64,000 nt of DNA. Source: Notospermus geniculatus. Taxonomy: Eukaryota; Nemertea; Pilidiophora; Heteronemertea; Lineidae. Shown in pieces: positions 40,850 to 52,200 of the stretch (position 1 is the first letter of the stretch; every line of letters starts with the position of its first letter). The notes below the pieces were generated by a model, which saw nothing but the letters and a program-made list of their open reading frames with translations, had not been told where the DNA came from and made no database searches. A program made the position numbers and the translations under genes. The DNA is taken from contig NMRB01000991.1 in NCBI GenBank assembly GCA_002633025.1, forward strand, positions 114,764 to 178,763, given 5' to 3'.

Positions 40850-41560
40850 TTCCTCTCTTAAACCCTTGGGGATAATCCAGCTCCTTGTCGATACATAGTA
40901 AACGGAAATACATGTATCATTTAAGTTAAAACGTTATTTAAAGTTCACTGATCTCTGATAGCAAGCTATTCTTGAAACGGAGAAAAATGCATTTTTTTGT
41001 TTTTCAACGCTTCAGTATTACCAGTAAATCCAACACATTGTTAGCCATTATATTCATTTATTACAACATACAACGACTCAGTTCCTAAGTTTTTCGATGG
41101 AAAATACCAAGCTAAGCATTTTTACCGAAAATTATTTTTTGGGTGATTTTGACCATATTTGGTCATATGTGACTTTTGACCCCCCCCCCTATTAGAATGT
41201 TGCGATGGCAACCGGGTGTTCCTGAAACTTTGTGGCCCCCTTGTTCTGGCACAGTTACCAAATTTTAACATAAAATGCCTACGAAATCTTTTTCTATGCC
41301 ACTTTTTCCATATTGGCCAGTCTGCTATCTATTTTTGATTTCGCGGTATTTATAAACTGTTAGGAGAAGGCAGCTGGAGGTCTCGTAGCCTCCTGAAGGT
41401 CCCCAAAATGCTTGCCTGATACGTACTTCAAAGAATCAAAAACCTAGTTTTCAGTACACACTGAAAAAATGCAAGTGGAGCTCTAATGTATTCAGATAGA
41501 GGATAGTACATTTTACACGACACTAACATCGGGGAACGTAAGCACTTTCTGATTTCAATA
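40850..41560. other. No gene recognised
   Basis: AT-rich sequence with only short frames. I find no splice-compatible exon, RNA or repeat signature. Confidence 0.5.
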
Positions 41561-41566
41561 CATTAA

Positions 41567-41717
41567 TAGGGAGGTTTCGAAATCAAACGATAAACGTAAA
41601 CGTTAAAGATAACTTTATTTTTGTACCGAAAATGCAATGCAAAATCTGGTTAAAGTGTAGTATGAAAAATAACGTTGTCGTAAAGTTTTGGTTTATCGTT
41701 TGATTTCGAAACCTCCC
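41567..41717. repeat. MITE family C, copy 4
   Basis: TAGGGAGGTTTCGAAATCAA to TTGATTTCGAAACCTCCCCA. Nearly identical to 43349-43489, which suggests recent activity. Confidence 0.88.
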
Positions 41718-42144
41718 CATTGCTGTCAGGTCATCGGAACGTTTGCTTAATCCATATCAAATCATGAAATGGCCCGCGGGCGATGGAAATCGCACTCGAA
41801 AATGATAAACAAGGAAAAAACAATTCTTAGGTTTGAGAACACAAACGCAAAAGAATGGTGTTCTTTTGCATTGGTGTTCTCAAATCTGGGACAAATTTTG
41901 CGTTCTGAACAGGCGTCTTGCGTTCTAACTGGTGTTCACAATAGTATGAAATAACCCTTTAAAAAGGGGCCTAAATATTTCCTAACAACAAAGATGACCT
42001 GTTCTATAAATAAATGTTTGGAGGATAAGTACATTGCAAGAAAAAAAATCCCCCACACGACAACTTTACGTATTGGGACTGAAGAAATTTCGCGTTCTGA
42101 CTTTTTAGAGTGAACACAACGCTAAAGCTGAAACAGATAGATGC

Positions 42145-42277
42145 GGTTCGTGCCCCGATGCGGCAACGGTAGGGGTGTTTTTAAAGTCGACTGACCCGAC
42201 TGAATGATGAGTCGAGCAGTATTGGGTCAGTCAACTTTAAAAACACCCCTATCGTTGCCGCACCGGAGCACGAACCC
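42145..42277. repeat. Foldback family F
   Basis: GGTTCGTGCCCCGATGCGGC to GCCGCACCGGAGCACGAACC, with inner arms GTTTTTAAAGTCGACTGACC. A truncated copy ends at the N base at 57292. Confidence 0.85.
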
Positions 42278-42465
42278 AAATGTCTTTAAATTCAACATGG
42301 CTTCCTGAACAGTATGAGTCACTATCTACATCTTTCCCTATTATCTATTGGTGGACAGCCATAACAACGAGCAACTTCATCCCCTTGGTGCCAAACAAAG
42401 GTCTATTAGCTACAAACCCAAAAATCGATATCCCAAAAAACAGCGCAAAAACGACACACAGTATA

Positions 42466-42552
42466 CAATAAATCGGAAAGTCGTCTCCGAATATTTCGCA
42501 AATTTTCTACCCCATTTGCGAAAATATTCGGAGACGACTTTCCCATTTATTG
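42466..42552. repeat. Short near-perfect hairpin element
   Basis: CAATAAATCGGAAAGTCGTC and GACGACTTTCCCATTTATTG, arms of about 40 bp, loop under 10 bp. Confidence 0.85.
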
Positions 42553-42681
42553 AAACCCAAAAATCGCCTATACTATAAAACTATCAACAGCGATCCACAA
42601 AAGCCTTCGTCATGTACTGCCGCCTATCGGCGGGTCCGGTATCCTTGCGTCGAGAGAATTTCTTTTGTAATAGTGGTCCGC

Positions 42682-42784
42682 TAGAACCATCCTGAGAACA
42701 TCAGGTGTTCACCGCACACAGAATTGTGCGGTGACGAAGGGAGCGAGCGCTAAGAACCCCTGATCTTCTCAGGATGGCTAGAAC
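42682..42784. repeat. Short foldback element
   Basis: TAGAACCATCCTGAGAACATCAG and CTGATCTTCTCAGGATGGCTAGAA around an inner hairpin CACCGCACACAGAATTGTGCGGTG. Confidence 0.75.
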
Positions 42785-43348
42785 ATTTGATGCCATCTTT
42801 TGGCAATAAGCGCGGCTGACTGCACCTGTTAAGTAATAGTTCTATCTTATTGGGCACTAGATGCTCTTTATTTTCATGCTTGGTTTTTCGTTTCCAGAAC
42901 TTTTCTCTGCGCATCGCGAAACCGATCTCCATGGAACCGCATCAGAAGCTGTGGCGTAGTGTCTAACCTGGTCCACCCACCTTAAAAACCAAGATTCAGT
43001 GGTACGTATTTTTCTTATTTTGGGGCTAAAATGAGCATTTTCTATTTACCTCTGCGTGGAACTGACGCCTTTTGGCCCTGATTCAGTCATCGAATCGTGT
43101 ATGGGAAGATGAGATGTCCAGGATGATCCCTATGATTTTTCGGAAGGATGTAGGCAGCGATTCGGATTATTTTGATGGTGAATTAAGGGTACCTATTTTC
43201 TGCCTTGATCTTGAACATATGTTGAAGCAGCCGTTCATGTTATAGGCCTATGCTCACGTTTTTGACCCACTGGCCTGAATTGGCAAACAACAATGAAATG
43301 TCGTTTGGTGCTCACATGGCTCATGTGTATGACTACTACAGATACAAT

Positions 43349-43489
43349 AGGGAGGTTTCGAAATCAAACGATAAACGTAAACGTTAACGACAACTTTATT
43401 TTTGTACCGAAAATGCAATGCAAAATCTGTAGTATGAAAAATAACGTTGTCGTAAAGTTTTGGTTTATCGTTTGATTTCGAAACCTCCC
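43349..43489. repeat. MITE family C, copy 5
   Basis: TAGGGAGGTTTCGAAATCAA to GATTTCGAAACCTCCCCA. Differs from copy 4 mainly by a 10-bp deletion. Confidence 0.88.
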
Positions 43490-43617
43490 CAGTATGTCTT
43501 CCGGTACGGTAACATTTACTGAACGGGTAACATTTAAAGGGGCAGTCTCCTGATGGTATGAGGCCTAATACATTCCACGGATTTAAAGGGGAAGGCTGGC
43601 TATGGGCGTTGGTGATA

Positions 43618-43774
43618 TCCCGGTGTAAGAGTAAAGAATGTCCCCCTGTAAAAAGTGTCCGCTTCTATTGTTCAATGACGGATTAAGGTGCATTGCTATG
43701 GAAACCACTCACCAGAGATTAGAATGTGACAATAGGATCTTTTGTTCCTGGGACATTCTTTCCTTTCACACCTG
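43618..43774. repeat. Foldback family H
   Basis: CCGGTGTAAGAGTAAAGAATGTCCC to GGGACATTCTTTCCTTTCACACCTGG, with core TATTGTTCAATGACGGATTAAGG. Confidence 0.7.
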
Positions 43775-44811
43775 GTATGTAGGCCACGGCGAGACATGAC
43801 CCCTAAAATCACGTAGTGCCCAAAACGTCGCTGGATTTGTCTGCGGAGGTAGGCCTACACTGTGTCTCACATCTTTCAAGTACTGGTGGAGAGTATTCAT
43901 GGTACTTCCGGCAGCCATGTTCTCATGATCAGTTGTGGAGACACTGCCTTTTACCACTGGAGATAGAACAGTGTTGAACTTGTCACTGACAGACTCTCAT
44001 TTCAGAAGACCTAGCCTATCCACAAGGCTACGTATGTCTCCATTTCTCACTTCTTATTGGTCTATTCTCCCCGTTCCGATGATAGATTTTGGCGTCATTG
44101 GTACATGTATTTCCAAGAGCTGTCCATTCAAATTTGCTCACATGTTGCCATACATGATCCACTGATAACACTATAAAATTATTGACTTGTGCAGCGATAA
44201 GTTATGAGTAAGAAAAAAATACAATTCTGAATACCTTGTTCCCATTGTATCAATATTATGTGCCAGTGATAATGGCCTTTTGTCAATATTTCTGCAGTGA
44301 TACTTTGTATGAATAGAAAGTGTTTTCTAAGTATTTCATTTTTTGATTCTCTGTTTCAATAATCGATTTAATATGCTAGCAATGATTGCTTTTTATCAAA
44401 TTTTTGATGTAGATTTTGCGTGTCTGTAACAATGAGATTCGAAAACTGACGATAGGCCCTAATGGATCAAGAAGACGTTTTTTTGGCGGCGGGGGGGGGG
44501 AGGGAGCACCCATTCCTGCTTCTAATTTTCTGAAATCTTATGCCGCCAGAGCAAACCACCGACCGGTACAGTTTTGATACATCGCGGGGTGACATTTTGG
44601 CCTGTCACCCCACAATGAAGGGTCGGCCGTTTCCTTATTGGCCGTAACAACTGTAGTCGTACAGGATACGAGACGCTCTTTGACTGCGGTCTCGTTTTCG
44701 GCTTCGTAAGACAGACGCAACTAAGCAAAGGACAGAAGCCTTTGCCGTTGATATGGTGAAGCTGAGTAAACATGATTGAAACTCAATCCAAGGGTCGTCC
44801 GTTCACTTTGT

Positions 44812-45244
44812 GATTCTTTATGGAAAAGTCCTCATTTTGGGTGTGATTTTTTATGGAAAAGTCCTCATCTTGGGTGTGATTTTTATGGAAATGTCCTCAT
44901 TTTGGGTGCGATTTTTTAATGAAAAAGTCATCATCTTGGGTGATTTTTTTAATGGAAAGGTCCTCATCTTGGGTGTGATTTTTAATGGAAAAGTTCTCAT
45001 TTTGGGTGTGATTTTTTATGGAAAAGCCTCATTTGGGGTGTGATTTTTGAATGGAAAAGTCCTCATTTTGGGTGTGATTTTTTTTATGGAAAAGTCCTCA
45101 TTTTGGGTGTGATTTTTTAATGGAAAAGTCCTCATTTTGGGTATGATTTCTTTATGGAAAAATCCTCATCTTGGGTATGATTTCTTTATGGAAAAGTCCT
45201 CATTTTGGGTGTGATTTTTTATGGAAAAGTCCTCATTTTGGGTA
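44812..45244. repeat. 33-bp tandem repeat, about 13 copies
   Basis: Imperfect units of TGGAAAAGTCCTCATTTTGG plus GTGTGATTTTTTA, varying by small indels and one AATG variant. Frames over it encode a repeated FWV or LGVIF peptide without other support. Confidence 0.9.
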
Positions 45245-45552
45245 AAGCTCGAGAATGAGAAAATTAGACCACCATGCGATGATATGATATTTTATTTCTA
45301 TAAATATGTTAAGTACATTAATGATAATTACAACGGTGGATTGAAACGTAGGACTTTAATCGTTACGTACAAATATATTCCGTTCTGTAGGCTATTCGGT
45401 ACGTCATTTTATACGTGGTCCTGAAAAAAATGACACAAAATTACTTTGCTTTATATTGCAAAATGAGAGCAGAACTTTAAAAGGCTTTTCGACGCAGCTT
45501 CCAATAGGCATTATTATCTTGGCTGTTCTACCAAACATATGGTATTACTACT

Positions 45553-45808
45553 AAGGGAGTAAGAAATAAAAGTGGAAAATAAGTAGTGGGAAATTTTGGA
45601 ATTTTGCGCAAATTTTTCAATTTCTCAAATCGTGAGAATTTTTTCCGATTTTGAGAATTTTTTTAAATGGCACGACATTTTGTCTGATATTTCAGGTGAT
45701 ATTTCTCAAAATGGGAAAAACATTCTCCCAATCTGAGAAATTGAAAAATTCGCGCAAAATTCCAAAATTTCCCACTTCTTATTTCCCACTTTTATTTCTT
45801 ATTCCCTT
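45553..45808. repeat. Foldback family Y (AGGGAGTAAGAAATAAAAGTGG)
   Basis: Arms of about 90 bp: AGGGAGTAAGAAATAAAAGTG to GCGCAAATTTTTCAATTTCTC and their inverse. A second copy is at 56276-56827. Confidence 0.85.
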
Positions 45809-46139
45809 TATTAGATCTAACTGTACATGTATATTTGGGCCGAACTTATCATTGTTTCTCAGTTGCTGACGTCACTTGTGGTGTAGTTCATGAACTAACA
45901 GTGGCCTAACGGCAAGCTGCGGAGGTGGTCACCGGATTACGGCGGAGAGCCGCCATGGTGTACTGTAGTGACACGGGTCTCTGGCTCGTGGTCTGACCCG
46001 TGATATACATGTACATTGCTGCCTAACTCATCCCATTCAATAAGAACGCATCTAAGTCCTCTGGCGAAAGCTGTGTAACTAGTTCTGGAGCCATATTTAT
46101 GCTCACCACACGACGACATGTAGGTCAGAAAATTCTTAC

Positions 46140-46241
46140 CTGGGTCTTGCACATTGTGACCATCTGCTGAAGCCACACGGCGCGGCCACAAGATGTCGTA
46201 CTTGTTTTCTGTATCCTCTGGCATAGGAAGTTGTCTTCATT
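46140..46241 (-). CDS. Possible exon after the EGF array
   Basis: 102 bp between a TACAG acceptor and a CAG-GTAAGA donor. Read in the phase left by the last EGF exon it is open and ends APCGFSRWSQCARP, which resembles the first strand of a TSP1 module. Another open frame over the same bases does not fit the phase. The acceptor's pyrimidine tract is poor. Confidence 0.42.
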
Positions 46242-49200
46242 CTGTATTTGCATCGCCTGATGAAAGTATCAGAAAAGATTGAAAGATTAACTCTGTAATC
46301 GATGAAAAACGATGAAATAGGCTAGGCCTTTTCCATGATTCTGAATAGGTCAGTTTCTGACGACTGCACAGAGAAGTCCAGAGTAAATAGGCAGGGGCAT
46401 TTACATGTACGTAAGGCCTACAGTAGGCCATAGTGAGCTTCGCTAGCAGCCATGTATGTTGCCAAAATTAGGTCATCGGCACGGGGATTTCCCCGTCCCC
46501 TGGGGGATGGGACAACCAATCATCTGTCACTCTGAGAGAGAATGGGGTACCTGCACAACATTCTATCCCACCAGATGTCTCTAGTAGTACCAGGTTAAAT
46601 GCTATAGGCAAAATGTATAGAGCCAACTTGTTTTTGCTGAATACTGAGAAAACGGTCCATTGAAACCACCAACATGCAGTCGAAAAGTTCTTCATAATTC
46701 TATACAAAATACATTCTGACTATTCTATGAATACCTCATTTGAAGGAGATAGGCCCTGCTTATGTGAAAACAAGAGCAGGACATCGGAGCGATGTCTATG
46801 GTTTCCGATGATAAGTCTACTACTCTAGAGCTAGTTATCTGTGACCTTGACCTCTGACATTGAGAAGTATTGCGTAACTGGAACAGGGATCCTTGATTAA
46901 ACAAATAGGGGATGGTTAATGCAGGCTTCTAATTAGTTTTCCCCTGAAATTCTGAGTAGATTTGCACTTTAGAACTGTTTGACCTTGACCTTGACCTCTG
47001 ACCCTCAAGGTCATTGTGTAATCTGAAAGCTCATCCTTGATAACCTAGGTGTAGATGAAGGTTTTAGGCTTCCACCATCACCAGGTTCTGTCTCATGTTA
47101 TTTGTGATGGTTGGCTGTGACCTTGACCTCTGACCTTGAGAAGTATTGCATAACTGGGACAGGATCCCTGATTAAACCTATCGGGGATGGTAAATTCAGG
47201 CTTCTAATTCGTTTTTTCCTGAAATTCCGAGGAGATTTGCGCTTAAGAACTGTTTGACCTTGACCTTGACCTCTGACCTTCAAGGTCATTGCGTAATCTG
47301 AAAGCTCATCCTTGATAACCTAGGTGTAGGTGAAGGTTTTAGGTCTCTACCATCACCAGATTCTGACTTATGTCATGTTATCAAATTTGAATATCAAATC
47401 TCACCACGATATCAGCAAATATCATGCGACCGAGCAGGTGCAAACTGAAAATTTCAGTTGCAATAACATCCGTGGATGAGCAATGATGTTGTGATACCAG
47501 TTTCAAGTCACTTACTGTGGCAGATCTCCCGATATGTCAAAATATCAAATTTGATATATCAATATCATTATGATGCTGACACTGGAGAATAAATTTGTTG
47601 ATGCCAGTATCTTGCCAAGGGCCATAAACATAGGGAAGGAACTTGTTGCTAGTGCTCTACCTGGCGTCGGAGACAAGTTATTCAAGAAACAAAAGTGTGA
47701 CAGACAAAATCTCAACTTTTGATATGTCAATTTCACCATGAACCAGGTATCGGAGACTGGAAATTTTCATTCCATCTTGTAGCTCAGGTCATGAAACCCG
47801 GGGGTAGGTCACATTTCCAGGTCTGTAGCTCTTGCAGGAACAAAGTTACAGGTGTGACAGACTGAACAGACAGACACACACACAGACACACACACAGACA
47901 CACCACAGACACACACACAGACAGACACCACGACCAAACACTATATGGTTTCCGATCTGGAGATCGGAAACCATAATTAGCCTAATAGTTTGGACTTAAT
48001 CTGTAGATCGGTTCACTTTTTGAGTCATTTCTCAAATGAGTGGAGCTTTAACTGCTCATGAAAAATGTTTTAACTTCTGACTATTTTATTAATTATCCAA
48101 ACAGAAAATAATCTCTCACTGCATGTTGTATGATTAATCAAATAATAAAGGAGTTAGAGGCAAAAAAAACTCTTTGACAATACATTCCCCCTCTCCATTC
48201 TAACCTAGTTACTACTAGAGATATCTATTAGTGTTAGTTCTGCGGGTATCCCATTACCACGGTGATGACCTACATTGTAATTTTGGCAACATGGTTTTCA
48301 TGACGTCTTCAGTGACATGTTCTCATAAGCTGAAACACTTACCTTCCCTCACAACGCCTTCCATAGTAACCATGAGGACAGTGACATCTGTCGACGTCAA
48401 CACAGCGCCCACCGTTCAGACACTGGTAGCGACATACAGCTGCAAGGAGCATGGAAAATCTTATGCGCTAGTCACAGCTCTCCCAGCTCAAAAATCATGA
48501 CGTATGGGTATGGTGAGTTTTGGAAAGTGCAGCTCTGCTATAAAATCGGGTTATTCAAAAAAGTCGTCTTTGAATAAAAAACTTACGAATTTGGCAGTAT
48601 TTTCCTTTGTAGCCTGATCTGCACCGACAGGTATCAGATCCAGAGCAGACCCCACCGTTTCTACATGTTATTGAGCAAGAAACTGAAAAAAAGAAGGATG
48701 GGCATTTGCACAAATGACAGATCAGTTTCAGTTTCCATTGCTCTATACAATTGTACATGTATATGCAGTCCTCCGCAACTGGAAGCTCCAAGCATACGCC
48801 AATGTGAGTCTCACACTTCGTAGTAGATCTATGCATAAACAGTACACACGTGTATTCTTCGTCAACTCAGCTCCGAGCACAGACCAAGCACCACTGTCGA
48901 GTCAGTGGGAAATCATCAGAACCAATCGGAATACCTGTTACTCACTAACGAGTAGAATGATTGGCTGATGGGAAAGGTCAGAGTTAGGGTCAGCCTTATA
49001 GGCTATCATTACACAGAGATGCACGTCCGATGTTGACGCGCGCGACAGCACTCCAAGCTAAAACACAGTGTCTCTAGTCCACAGAAATCTGAGCATGTCG
49101 TATGTACGTACATTTTTCACAGTATCTCCCACTTGTGCCTGGTTGACACTGGCAGTAATATGGAAATAAGCAGGTGCCGCCATTTTGACATGGCGGGTTG

Positions 49201-52200
49201 CATATTGCTGAAATGGAAAATGTAGCCTTGAGTGTGTTGCAAAAAAGGCTCGTGCTCAGAAAAAGATCGTATTTTAGCTTGTGGTATGCAATCTCTGACC
49301 AGTATTTTGACTGCCGACGTAGAGGGAGCCACGTAGGGGCAGTAATACGAACTACAAAAAAACATCACAAAATGTGCTTAGTACATCAGGTCAATTCGCC
49401 GACAACGTAGTTAGTCCCTGGGGTAGGAGAGTGGCGCGCACAGCGATGGTGGGGCCGGCTGTCGAGAAAAAGTGGTAATACCGGGCTCCTTTAAGAAATC
49501 AAATGCAGCTCACCATTTTGGCATCTGTTGCCTGAGTAACCACTCCGACAGGTGCAGCGGTTGGCGGCAATGCATGTTCCACCATTGGCACACCCCTGAC
49601 CACAGATTGCTGGGGAGAAATAAAGCAAAATGTAATGAAGATCAAAAGATTTATGGACTGAATTCCATCATAACATATTGTTTTTTATTATGAGCTAAAA
49701 ATACTACAGTCTGTCCCAAAAAAGTGTCCCTGATAGGCCTAAAATCAGGAAGGCATCCAATTACGATTTTATTTGATTTTGTTTTGGTTTTGGGTTTTTT
49801 TGTTTTTTTATTGGCCAACGCGTAAGATCATCTCACCTGTCTGACACTGGGTACCACCATACCCTCGTTGACATCTACACCTATTCCTCCCGACACACTG
49901 GCCGCCATTAAGACATGGCTTTGTACACAGTGCTGAAATGAAGACATGTCTCTTTTCAAAGACAGTACAGGCATATCACATGATATGACCATTGAAAATA
50001 GTCTGGATCAAACAAATTGTCTAGTGTGCAAATAGAAGTGTGGCGGTCTGGGAAAACACGTCGGAAGTCGCCAGGCTTCGTTTTGAGTACATGTACTTGA
50101 TGACTAAAAAAAAATTTTTTTTTTAGTTTTTCACGGTCACTTCAATGATTTTGCCTCATCATTGACAAACAGAAAGGTTGCAGCCATTCCCCAGCTTTAG
50201 GACGTTGTATTTCTTAGTTCAGCACTTAAAGTTTAACTTACTTTTCTTCGATTTTTTTGCAATCTCGCTTTCCAAACAAGAGGCCCATGGGCCTTGCGCT
50301 CAGCTGACTTTGTAATAGTTGTTTGGAGTGGTAACTGTAGTGGGCAATTGTTTCCAAGGTGGAGAAGACATTGTGTGTAAATTTGTTGTTTGTTGAAAAC
50401 AGGAGGATTACGACAGAATGATGTTTCCTATCAGGTAATTTGTTAACACTGGAAATGTGCAACAATCAGAGACAGTACACAAGATTTAACACTGGAAATG
50501 TACAACACTCTGAGGTGTTACACCAGAATTAACACTGAAAATGTGCAACACTCAGAGATATTACACTGAGAATTAACAGTGGAAACGTGCAACACTCGGA
50601 GATGTTTCACCAGTAGGCCTATCCAATGAATTCGCATTGAAACGTGCAACACTCAGAGATGTCAATTGTGCCTACAGGCCCTTGTCATTGTGTTGCGTGA
50701 AGGATGTTTCATCATCATGTTCAATCATTTTGGTTGAGCAGGCCTTGGAGGAATTATACTCACAGTATAATTAGGCCCCCCCCCCCCCCGTGGATACATG
50801 TAATTGCATTTGCTCTGATTCAGTCCAAAGGATTCAGTGACAGCAGGCCTACAGCATCACATGCAACAGCAGTACCAGTATTTCAGCTGCCTTGGCCTAG
50901 ATAGCTCATGAGATTCCAGTTGCACACGTAAAGATGAGCAGTGCAAGTATCTCTGCACAAAACCTGAAAACCATGTGATCCACTGTGCAAGAAGGCTGTT
51001 CTTTCATTTTCAATTCCCTGTGAAGCACAAATCTACACGAAGTACTGTGATGTCATCAAATCAGCTGCATAAAATGGTGACATCATCAATGATATTCACT
51101 GAGCATGCTCATGTGCTGGGGGGAAATTCAAAAACCCATGTTTTTGATTTATGCAGATTACACCCCCTGGTGGAAAAATTTCGAACAATTTGCCCCTACA
51201 GGAGGTGAAGAATAAAATAAGCAACACAATATGTCAGTTACAGTTTGATCTATTTTCTCTGGACTGAGTAATGGGGATTTTTCATTTTATGGAATATGCC
51301 CCCTGGAGAGCAGAATGTAGGTCAAATCGCGGAAATTTTTGGTTCTGTTTCGAGCCCTCCCTAGGACCAAACACTCCACCCACTTTCAGGGCCCTGGGCC
51401 TTGCGGTTGCAAAACGTGCCAGTTTCACGGACTACAGACAGACAGACAGACAGACGGACGCCACTCAGTATACATATGAATAGCTCCGCTGACCTTTGGT
51501 CAGCTGAGCTAAAAATGGGAACACAGACATCATAAAACATACCACATCTCAGGTTTCGAGAGAGAGATATCCACAATTTAAAAAGTAACTTCATCCTGAG
51601 ATGACGGGCTTTCAAGTTATGCAGATAACTCTATTTGTAAAATTTTGACCATGTGACTGGTTTTCTCAGACCACCACACAGAAGACAAATAATTTTAACA
51701 AACACTTTAATTTTTTATGTCCAAGATGGGGTAGTGCAGATCATTTTGCCTGTAACCTGGAAGTTGCTGACTCGTACCGACCTGTTTATGTGGAGAAGAG
51801 AATGATCGTATACTTACGCGAGCAATACGGTGGCGCATAGCCGTACGGGCATGCGCAAACTCCGGGGCGAATGCACCGGCCGTTGTTTCGACACTGCGGG
51901 CTACAAATGGCTGTAAATACATGTATGCAAAATAATACCAGTTCCGTTTTAAGTGTCGAAAGTGGTTGGTATTCGGACAGTTGTCCCATGGATCACTCTG
52001 TGCTGGTTTAGTAGGCCTATCCCTAGGCCTAAGTTTCAAGCCCCTTTCATTTCGTCGAGATGCCTACAGAAGGGGACTTCACATCTTTCCTATTGATGGC
52101 GTACAGACGCAAGGGCTCACGCGATCACCCCCCTCCCCCCAATTATTTCGACTGCAAGTCATGCAGATTTAGAACAGCGCTCAATCTAATGAGGAGTTCA

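Noticed and set aside
45937-46224. 95-codon minus-strand frame as an independent gene
   Set aside because: The part above 46140 is better explained in another frame that fits the phase of the EGF gene; the remainder has no homology.
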